A stretch of DNA of 64,000 nucleotides. Source: Pseudomonadota bacterium (GTDB lineage Bacteria; Pseudomonadota; Gammaproteobacteria; Pseudomonadales; Moraxellaceae). Both the position numbers and the translations under genes were made by a program. The stretch covers positions 16,103 to 80,102 of the forward strand of contig JAJZBU010000007.1 of NCBI GenBank assembly GCA_021851865.1, in the 5' to 3' direction. The notes beneath the pieces were generated by a model, which was given only the letters and a program-made list of their open reading frames with translations, was not told the DNA's origin and ran no database searches. Position 1 is the stretch's first letter. Each line of letters begins with the position of its first letter. This document shows positions 56,992-64,000 of the stretch, piece after piece.

Positions 56992-57479
56992 CCACGCTGA
57001 CCCTGCTGACCGCGGAGCTGGCGCGCCTGTTGCTGGCGCGGCGCGAGTGGGTGTGTACGGCGGAGTCCTGTACCGGAGGGCAACTGGCGGCGAGTCTGAC
57101 CGATAGGGCAGGAAGTTCGGCGTGGTTTGCTTACGGCTGGGTGGTCTATGGCAACGCCGCCAAGACGCAGTGCCTCGCCGTCGATGTGAGCATCATCGCG
57201 CGTCATGGCGCGGTCAGTGGCGAAGTACTGCAGGCCATGCTCGCTGGCGCCTTGCAAGTCTCGGGGGCGGATCTGGCTCTGGCGAGCACAGGGATCGCCG
57301 GCCCCACCGGCGGCAGCGTCGACAAGCCGGTGGGAACGGTCTGGCTGGGGGCGCAGCATCGCTGTCTCGGACAGCGGCTGGAGCTGCAGCATTTCAGTGG
57401 TGAGCGCGGCGAGGTGCGCGAAAAGAGCGTGCTGCGCCTGCTGGAATTGGGTATCACCTGTCTAAATGACTGTACATAA
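56988..57479 (+). CDS. pncC: Nicotinamide-nucleotide amidohydrolase PncC (CinA C-terminal domain)
   Basis: 163 residues, GTG start overlapping the dctM stop. TAESCTGGQLAASLTDRAGSSAWFAYGWVVYGN and STGIAGPTGGSVDKPVGTVWLG mark the CinA C-terminal amidase (motifs ESCTGG and GIAGPTGG), which deamidates NMN in pyridine-nucleotide salvage. It lies directly before recA, its usual place, and its stop codon lies inside the recA LexA box. Confidence 0.94.
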   Translation: MTTLTLLTAELARLLLARREWVCTAESCTGGQLAASLTDRAGSSAWFAYGWVVYGNAAKTQCLAVDVSIIARHGAVSGEVLQAMLAGALQVSGADLALASTGIAGPTGGSVDKPVGTVWLGAQHRCLGQRLELQHFSGERGEVREKSVLRLLELGITCLNDCT

Positions 57480-57485
57480 GATCAG
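57470..57485 (+). promoter_or_regulatory. LexA (SOS) box upstream of recA
   Basis: CTGT-N8-TCAG differs from the CTGT-N8-ACAG consensus at one position. It ends 56 bases before the recA ATG and overlaps the pncC stop codon, a usual placement for SOS control of recA. Confidence 0.7.
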
Positions 57486-57541
57486 TTTTGTCGTACCATC
57501 GATCGTTCATGGCACGATGAACAATGCACGAGGGTAGAGGC

Positions 57542-58559
<1,018 letters not shown>

Positions 58560-58585
<26 letters not shown>

Positions 58586-59048
58586 GGCGCTGCGCACGCG
58601 TGCGCTCGCGCTGCTCACCCGGCGTGATCTGAGTCGCGCCGAACTGCTCGCCAAGCTGCAGGTGAGCGCCAGCGACGTTCAGGAGCTGCTCGATGAGTTG
58701 CAGGAACGTGGCTGGCAGGATGATGCCCGCGTCGTCGAGATCGAACTGCGTGCAGCGCATAGCAAGGGACACGGCGTTCTGCGTCTGCGCCAGCGCCTGC
58801 AGCAGCGCGGCATCGCCACGGCGATGATCGAAACGGCGCTGGCGACCTGGTCGCAAGATCAGGTCCAGCCGATCGAGCTCCTGCGCCAACGCTTCGCTGC
58901 AACGGCGCTCGCCGATGACAAATCGCGGGCGCGTCTGCTGCGCTTTCTCGTCTATCGCGGCTACTCGCAGAGCCAGGCTTATGCCGCTGTGCGCGCTTTC
59001 TTGCAGGAGCGCCGCGGCAGCGCTGCAGGCTCTGCCACCTCGGCATGA
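58560..59048 (+). CDS. recX: Regulatory protein RecX
   Basis: 162 residues composed of three-helix repeats ([60 protein letters not shown]). RecX binds RecA filaments and limits recombinase activity. The gene overlaps the recA 3' end by 26 bases if the ATG at 58560 is used; a GTG at 58575 is an alternative. Confidence 0.92.
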
Positions 59049-59112
59049 ATCGCGCTATACTCGACGTTTTTGTGGCATGCCCCAAGATGCGTCGATGGAG
59101 AGTTCGCGATTT

Positions 59113-61740
59113 ATGAAAAGCGCCCAGATTCGAGAGAACTTTCTGAAGTTTTTCGAGAGCCATCAGCATACGCGTGTGGCGTCGAGTTCCCTGGTGCCGC
59201 AGGATGATCCCACCCTGCTGTTCACCAACGCCGGCATGAACCAGTTCAAGGACTGTTTCCTCGGCCTCGAAAAGCGTCCTTATGTGCGCGCCACTTCGTC
59301 GCAGAAGTGTGTGCGCGCCGGCGGCAAGCACAACGATCTCGACAATGTTGGCTACACCGCACGCCATCATACCTTCTTCGAGATGCTGGGCAATTTTAGT
59401 TTTGGCGACTATTTCAAGCGTGATGCCATCCGCATGGCCTGGCAGTTTCTCACCGATCCTGCCTGGCTCGGCTTGCCGGTCGAACGCTTGTGGGTCACCG
59501 TCTATGCCAGCGATGATGAAGCTTTCGATATCTGGCATCGCGATGTCGGTCTGCCGGCTGAGCGCATCCTGCGCATCGGCGATAAGGGCGGACCTTATGT
59601 CTCCGACAATTTCTGGGCGATGGGCGATACCGGCCCCTGCGGTCCGTGCACCGAGATCTTCTACGATCATGGTCCGCACATCGCCGGTGGTCTGCCCGGC
59701 ACGCCGGAGGAAGACGGTGATCGCTACATCGAGATCTGGAACAACGTCTTCATGCAGTTCAACCGCATGGCGGATGGGCAATTGCATCCCCTGCCAGCCC
59801 CCTCGGTCGATACCGGTATGGGCCTGGAGCGCATCTCGGCGGTCATGCAAGGCGTACACTCCAACTATGAGATCGATCTGTTCAAGGATCTCCTCGCCGC
59901 CGCCGCCGCCATCCTCGGCCTACGCGATGAGGGGCAGGCCTCCCTCAGGGTGCTCGCCGATCACATCCGTTCCTGCGCCTTTCTCATCGCCGACGGTGTT
60001 TTGCCCTCGAATGAAGGACGTGGCTACGTCCTGCGGCGCATCATTCGGCGCGCCTGTCGGCATGGCGCCAAACTCGGTGCCAGCGGCGTGTTCTTTCATC
60101 GTCTCGTCGATGCCCTGGTGCAGAGCATGGGCGACGCCTATCCTGAGCTCCGGGCGCAACAGGCCGACATCGAACGGCGCCTCCTCGCGGAGGAATCCCT
60201 CTTTGCACAAACCCTGGCGCATGGCCTCAAGGTCTTCGAGAGCGCTCTGCCGACCCTGTCGCAACCCGTGCTGCCAGGAGAGTTGATCTTTCAGTTGTCC
60301 GACACCTATGGCTTTCCGACCGACCTCACCGCTGACATCGCGCGTGAACGTGGCCTGGGTCTGGACATGGAAGGCTTTGATCGTTGTCTGCAGGAACAGC
60401 GTCAGCGCTCGCGCGCGGCACAGAAATTCAACGTCGATTACAACCAGATGTTGCGCGTCGAAGGAGCGAGTGAGTTTGTCGGTTACGAACAGGATGAAGC
60501 CGTCGCCACGGTGCTCGCCCTGTATCGTCAGGGCGACAAGGTCGAGCGTCTGCAGGCGGGGGAGGAGGGCATCGTGGTTCTCGACCGTACGCCCTTCTAC
60601 GCCCGCTCCGGTGGCCAGATCGGCGACAGTGGCTACATCGGCGGCACCGCCTCACGCTTTGAGGTCGAGGACACTGTGCGGCAGTCGGAAGTGCATCTGC
60701 ACGAAGGGCGCCTGCTCGCTGGCGAGATCGGCGTCGGCGAGCGTGTCACCGCGAGCATCGATACGGACCTGCGGCGGCGCTTGCGGGCGCATCACTCGGC
60801 GACGCATCTGCTGCATGCGGCCTTACGCCATCTGCTCGGCGCGCATGTCGCGCAGCAGGGCTCGCTGGTCAGTGGTGAGGCCCTGCGTTTCGACTTTTCT
60901 CATCCCGAGGCACTGACCACGGCGCAGCTGCAGGCCATCAACCAGCGTGTCAATGAAGAGATCCTCGCCAACACGCCGGTGCACACCGAAGTGATGGATC
61001 TGGCGCAGGCAAAAACGCGCGGCGCCATGGCCCTGTTCGATGAAAAGTACGCCGATCAGGTGCGTGTGCTCAGCATGGGGCGCGATGATTTTTCGATCGA
61101 GTTGTGTGGCGGCACGCATGTGCAGCGCAGTGGCGACATCGGTCTGTTCAGCATCGTCAGCGAATCGGGTATCGCCGCCGGCGTCCGTCGCATCGAGGCG
61201 ATCTGCGGCCTGCCGGCGGTGGCTCGGATGCAGGACATGGAGCAGACACTGGAGACCCTGGCCGGCGAGCTCAAGGTGGCGCGGCCGCGTCTGCGCGAGC
61301 GCCTGCAGCAATTGCAAGAGCAGCTGCGTGAAGCCGAGAAGGAGCAGGCGAAGCTGCGTCAGCGTCTGCTGTCTTTTCAGGCTGCCGATCGCCTAGCACA
61401 GGCCGTCAGCGTCGGTGATGCGCGTGTCCTGGTCATGCAGCTGACGCCGGAAGACGGCAAGAGCCTGCGCGATTTTTGGGAAGTCCTGCGTCCCCGTCTC
61501 GGTCGCGGCCTCGCCGTGCTGGCGCTGAGCGAAGAGGATCAGGTACAGATTTTGGTGGGAGTCAGTCAGGACATGAGCGCGCGCTGGCGTGCTGGTGATC
61601 TGCTCAAACACCTGTTGCTCCCCCTGACCGGGCGTGGCGGTGGCCGACCGGAGCTGGCGCAGGGCGGTGGTCAAGGCGCCGAGCAGTTGCCGGCCATTCT
61701 GGCTGCGGTACTGCCCTGGTGTCGTTCACGCTTGGATTGA
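59113..61740 (+). CDS. alaS: Alanine-tRNA ligase
   Basis: 875-residue class II synthetase. Motif-rich N-terminus ([24 protein letters not shown], as motifs [10 protein letters not shown] and [13 protein letters not shown]), editing-domain zinc ligands HSATHLLH and CGGTH, and a C-terminal coiled region ([16 protein letters not shown]) with the oligomerisation domain. The ATG at 59113 follows GGAGAG and gives a length like E. coli AlaS (876); ATGs at 59077 and 59095 are in frame. Follows recX as in many gammaproteobacteria. Confidence 0.98.
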   Translation: MKSAQIRENFLKFFESHQHTRVASSSLVPQDDPTLLFTNAGMNQFKDCFLGLEKRPYVRATSSQKCVRAGGKHNDLDNVGYTARHHTFFEMLGNFSFGDYFKRDAIRMAWQFLTDPAWLGLPVERLWVTVYASDDEAFDIWHRDVGLPAERILRIGDKGGPYVSDNFWAMGDTGPCGPCTEIFYDHGPHIAGGLPGTPEEDGDRYIEIWNNVFMQFNRMADGQLHPLPAPSVDTGMGLERISAVMQGVHSNYEIDLFKDLLAAAAAILGLRDEGQASLRVLADHIRSCAFLIADGVLPSNEGRGYVLRRIIRRACRHGAKLGASGVFFHRLVDALVQSMGDAYPELRAQQADIERRLLAEESLFAQTLAHGLKVFESALPTLSQPVLPGELIFQLSDTYGFPTDLTADIARERGLGLDMEGFDRCLQEQRQRSRAAQKFNVDYNQMLRVEGASEFVGYEQDEAVATVLALYRQGDKVERLQAGEEGIVVLDRTPFYARSGGQIGDSGYIGGTASRFEVEDTVRQSEVHLHEGRLLAGEIGVGERVTASIDTDLRRRLRAHHSATHLLHAALRHLLGAHVAQQGSLVSGEALRFDFSHPEALTTAQLQAINQRVNEEILANTPVHTEVMDLAQAKTRGAMALFDEKYADQVRVLSMGRDDFSIELCGGTHVQRSGDIGLFSIVSESGIAAGVRRIEAICGLPAVARMQDMEQTLETLAGELKVARPRLRERLQQLQEQLREAEKEQAKLRQRLLSFQAADRLAQAVSVGDARVLVMQLTPEDGKSLRDFWEVLRPRLGRGLAVLALSEEDQVQILVGVSQDMSARWRAGDLLKHLLLPLTGRGGGRPELAQGGGQGAEQLPAILAAVLPWCRSRLD

Positions 61741-61767
61741 GAATCGTCAACGAACAGAGATGACAGC

Positions 61768-62994
61768 ATGACATTGATCGTTCAAAAATATGGTGGTACT
61801 TCGGTGGGCTCGCCCGAACGTATTCGTGCCGTCGCCGAGCGCGTCAAAGCTTGGCGTGCGCAGGGACACGACTTGGTGGTCGTGGTCTCGGCCATGAGTG
61901 GCGAGACCAACCGGCTGCTCGCTCTGGCCAAGGAGCTGGCGGCGGAACCGGATCCGCGTGAGCTCGACCAGATGGTCTCGACCGGTGAACAGGTCACGAT
62001 CGCCCTGCTCGCCATCGCCCTGCATGAGATCGGTGTGCCGGCGCGTTCCTACACCGGCGCCCAGGTGGCGGTCAAAACCGACGCTGCGTATGGTAAGGCG
62101 CGTATCGAGGCGATCGATGATGCGCGCATGCGTGCTGATCTCGCCGCCGGGCGGGTGGTCATCGTCGCTGGTTTTCAAGGCATCGATGGCGAGGGCAACA
62201 TCACCACCCTCGGGCGCGGTGGATCCGACACCACCGGCGTTGCCCTGGCCGCTGCGCTCAAGGCTGACGAGTGCCAGATTTATACCGACGTCGATGGCGT
62301 CTATACCACCGATCCGCGCGTCGTGCCGCAAGCCCGGCGACTGCACAAGATCACCTTTGAAGAGATGCTCGAGATGGCCAGTCTGGGCTCGAAGGTGCTG
62401 CAGATTCGTTCCGTCGAGTTCGCCGGCAAATACAATGTGCCCTTGCGCGTCCTCTCCAGCTTCAGTGAGGGCGGTGCGGGAACTCTGATTACTCTGGAAA
62501 CCGAGGATGATATGGAAAAGCCTGTAATTTCCGGCATTGCCTTCAATCGTGACGAGGCCAAGGTGACGGTGCGTGGTGTCCCGGACACCCCGGGGATCGC
62601 TTACCGCATTCTCGGCCCGGTGGGGGAGGCCAACATCGAGATCGACATGATCGTGCAGAATGTCGGCGCTGATGGCCTGACCGACTTCACCTTTACGGTC
62701 AATCGTCCCGACTATCGCAAAGTGATGAGCGTGCTCGAACGCATCGCTCACGACATCGGCGCGCGCGAGGTGAGTGGTGATGACAAGATCGCCAAGGTCT
62801 CGCTGGTCGGGGTCGGCATGCGCTCGCACGCAGGCGTTGCGGCCAAGATGTTCGAGACGCTGGCGCGTGAGAGCATCAATATCCAGATGATCTCGACCTC
62901 GGAGATCAAGATCTCGGTGGTCGTCCAGGAGAAGTATATGGAGCTGGCGGTGCGTGCACTGCATACAGCTTTTGACCTGGACGCTGCTGTTTAA
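61768..62994 (+). CDS. lysC: Aspartate kinase
   Basis: 408-residue monofunctional aspartokinase, first step of the lysine/threonine/methionine pathway. [15 protein letters not shown] at the N-terminus, the [21 protein letters not shown] active-site stretch (as motif GRGGSDTT) and two C-terminal ACT regulatory domains (from about residue 265) are seen. An in-frame ATG at 62512 with GAGGA seven bases upstream sits at the ACT-domain boundary, so a separate beta polypeptide of 160 residues may be made, as in alpha2beta2 aspartokinases. Confidence 0.96.
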   Translation: MTLIVQKYGGTSVGSPERIRAVAERVKAWRAQGHDLVVVVSAMSGETNRLLALAKELAAEPDPRELDQMVSTGEQVTIALLAIALHEIGVPARSYTGAQVAVKTDAAYGKARIEAIDDARMRADLAAGRVVIVAGFQGIDGEGNITTLGRGGSDTTGVALAAALKADECQIYTDVDGVYTTDPRVVPQARRLHKITFEEMLEMASLGSKVLQIRSVEFAGKYNVPLRVLSSFSEGGAGTLITLETEDDMEKPVISGIAFNRDEAKVTVRGVPDTPGIAYRILGPVGEANIEIDMIVQNVGADGLTDFTFTVNRPDYRKVMSVLERIAHDIGAREVSGDDKIAKVSLVGVGMRSHAGVAAKMFETLARESINIQMISTSEIKISVVVQEKYMELAVRALHTAFDLDAAV

Positions 62995-63052
62995 AAAAGA
63001 TGATCAACCCGGCAGGGCTTCCATTTTAGCAAAGCTGGGCAATACTGTCCTT

Positions 63053-63098
63053 GGGGGGGCGAAAGCTCCCCAGGATGGTTTTAGAGACGGCCCCCCCC
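63053..63098 (+). promoter_or_regulatory. csrA leader with competing G-tract/C-tract pairings
   Basis: A run of seven G (63053-63059) can pair with CCCC at 63068-63071, making a hairpin extended by TCCT/AGGA, or with a run of eight C (63091-63098) that ends just before the ribosome-binding site GAGGAG. The two pairings exclude each other. The leader also has GGA triplets of the kind bound by CsrA. A regulatory role is inference. Confidence 0.35.
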
Positions 63099-63112
63099 GC
63101 GAGGAGAAGAAG

Positions 63113-63310
63113 ATGTTGATTTTGACGCGCCGTGTCGGCGAAACATTGATGATCGGTGACGAAGTCACGATCACCGTTTTAGGTGTCAAGGGCAATCAGG
63201 TGCGCATCGGCGTCAATGCCCCGAAGGACGTCGCGGTGCATCGCGAAGAGATCTATCAGCGCATTCAGCGTGAAAAAGACCATGGTGAACATCAGGACAT
63301 GGTCGACTAG
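63113..63310 (+). CDS. csrA: Carbon storage regulator CsrA/RsmA
   Basis: 65-residue RNA-binding dimer: [49 protein letters not shown] (read as short motifs), with the RNA-contact Arg44 region VHREE. It controls translation of many mRNAs. GAGGAGAAG precedes the ATG. Follows alaS-lysC, the conserved order, and ends at an intrinsic terminator. Confidence 0.97.
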   Translation: MLILTRRVGETLMIGDEVTITVLGVKGNQVRIGVNAPKDVAVHREEIYQRIQREKDHGEHQDMVD

Positions 63311-63440
63311 TACGGATGGCTAGGGTCAACCTGTCGTAGCGCAGAGGGGTTTGGGTGTGTGCACGGGGTCGCGAGGCGCACGGCATATCCTTGGCCGTGA
63401 GTCGGTCGTCGTGATCGCTTATCAAGCAATCTAAAAAAAG

Positions 63441-63469
63441 ACGGCCAGGAATCCCCTGGCCGTTCTTTC
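63441..63469 (+). terminator. Intrinsic terminator of the lysC-csrA transcript
   Basis: ACGGCCAGG and CCTGGCCGT form a perfect 9-bp stem with a five-base AATCC loop, followed by TCTTTC and preceded by seven A residues (63433-63439). The A-run makes it potentially bidirectional. It lies 130 bases after the csrA stop. Confidence 0.85.
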
Positions 63470-63663
63470 GTCATCCCTGTCCTTATCCGTGGTCGGCGAT
63501 CACCGGCATCCCTGCCGAAAGCTTCCCTGCACACGGCATCCCGTGTATCGCCTAAGGTCTTCATCCGCGGGCATCCTGCCTTCCTTGCTGTCCATTATCG
63601 GTGCCGACGCCTGCTTTTACCAAGGCCAGGGATCTGGAAACACTGTGCGAAAAGGCAGAGAGT

Positions 63664-63687
63664 CGGTGTCAGCTTTTGCTGACACCG
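63664..63687 (+). repeat. Perfect 10-bp hairpin with TTTT loop
   Basis: CGGTGTCAGC and GCTGACACCG enclose a TTTT loop. There is no T-run after it, so it is not a standard terminator. It stands about 40 bases upstream of the tRNA-Ser promoter; purpose unknown. Confidence 0.6.
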
Positions 63688-63728
63688 CAGCAGTTCAGCA
63701 GTCTTGTGATTTTTACGTCTTGCCCCCC

Positions 63729-63756
63729 TTTTCAAAGCATTTGAGCATGGTATTAT
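63729..63756 (+). promoter_or_regulatory. Promoter for tRNA-Ser
   Basis: TTTTCA and TATTAT are separated by 16 bases; the -10 box has one mismatch to consensus. The start of transcription would be about eight bases before the mature tRNA. Confidence 0.5.
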
Positions 63757-63770
63757 GGCGCGCTCAACAA

Positions 63771-63861
63771 GGTGAGGTGGCCGAGAGGCCGAAGGCGCTC
63801 CCCTGCTAAGGGAGTACACCCCAAAAGGGTGTCGGGGGTTCGAATCCCCCCCTCACCGCCA
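63771..63861 (+). tRNA. tRNA-Ser (anticodon GCT)
   Basis: 91 bases folding as a class II tRNA with a long variable arm (TACACCCCAAAAGGGTGT). Acceptor GGTGAGG pairs with CCTCACC, the anticodon stem CTCCC/GGGAG encloses CTGCTAA with anticodon GCT, the T-loop reads TTCGAAT, and the CCA end is encoded. Reads AGC and AGU. Confidence 0.97.
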
Positions 63862-63928
63862 TATCGAGCTCGAGCGGTTGTGTATGTCAAGTTGTGCAAA
63901 TTCCTTCCTGGTATGAGGGAGGATTTCA

Positions 63929-64000
63929 TCAGGCGGCCTGCCTGAGGCGTTCGCGACGCTGTTCTTTCAGAAGCTCCATGTTGAGGTAACGGTTGTCCTC
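63929..64000 (-). CDS. C-terminal tail of an unidentified minus-strand gene (partial)
   Basis: The last 23 codons of a frame entering from beyond the window end before two TGA codons. The tail is basic and helical (NRYLNMELLKEQRRERLRQ). Such tails occur in some transposase or integrase proteins and the position 67 bases after a tRNA gene would suit an integrated element, but 23 residues do not allow a call. Confidence 0.35.
   Translation of the reverse strand, partial: EDNRYLNMELLKEQRRERLRQAA

Larger units (their letters stand above)
63311..63770. other. Spacer between csrA and tRNA-Ser
   Basis: No gene is supported in these 460 bases. The spacer holds the csrA terminator, a strong isolated hairpin (63664-63687) and the tRNA promoter, each listed separately; the rest shows no feature I can name. 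Confidence 0.5.

Overview
The window is ordinary, densely packed chromosomal DNA from a GC-rich gammaproteobacterium. Several gene orders point to a Pseudomonadales-like lineage: gltA divergent from sdhCDAB-sucAB-lpd-sucCD, pncC-recA-recX-alaS-lysC-csrA followed by tRNA-Ser, a compact lpoA-diaA-dolP block beside rsmI, a DUF2788 gene, and a phasin. This placement rests on synteny and protein similarity seen by eye; no 16S gene or other decisive marker is present. I saw no CRISPR array, prophage, complete insertion sequence or obvious genomic island.

Layout. 1-3217: end of a cytochrome c maturation operon (ccmF', ccmG, ccmH, ccmI). 3218-3783: gene-poor spacer. 3784-3860: tRNA-Val(GAC). 3995-6585: dnaX-ebfC-recR. 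6593-11387 (minus): a serine hydrolase, folE, and a hybrid sensor kinase translationally coupled to an Smr protein. 11541-15700 (plus): prmB, aroC, an MFS and a DMT transporter. 15704-17890 (minus): a PRMT-like methyltransferase and a second serine hydrolase. 17950-19607: a BtuCD-type importer without its binding protein. 19582-24660: acyl-CoA/acyl-ACP genes (MaoC, long SDR, thiolase), DUF302 and a 3-hydroxyacid dehydrogenase.

24778-37597 is the TCA-cycle block. gltA reads left, and sdhCDAB, sucAB, lpd and sucCD read right from a divergent promoter region with a recognisable sigma70-type promoter on each side. A Fur-box-like site and a 66-aa DUF2788 membrane protein follow. 37925-44548 holds two proteins of c-di-GMP families with altered active sites (GGDEF and HD-GYP), a Rap1a-like periplasmic protein, a UbiJ/SCP2-like protein, an unrecognised membrane protein and a phasin. 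44557-47804 is the dolP-diaA-lpoA / rsmI envelope cluster. 47788-53190 holds a metallopeptidase lipoprotein, a GlpG-type rhomboid coupled to a zinc-finger membrane protein, a dienelactone hydrolase, and a rhomboid-fold protein whose catalytic residues are lost. 53349-57479 is a TRAP transporter (TatT, P, Q, M) overlapping pncC. 57542-63310 is recA-recX-alaS-lysC-csrA, closed by a clear intrinsic terminator, then tRNA-Ser(GCT) and the tail of an unidentified minus-strand gene.

No wholly new multi-gene system is evident. The best leads are the pseudo-rhomboid near an intact rhomboid, the altered GGDEF and HD-GYP proteins, the reduced LpoA without a lipobox, the Fur-like site before DUF2788, and the G/C-tract leader of csrA. 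Start codons were chosen by ribosome-binding site, gene overlap and family length.
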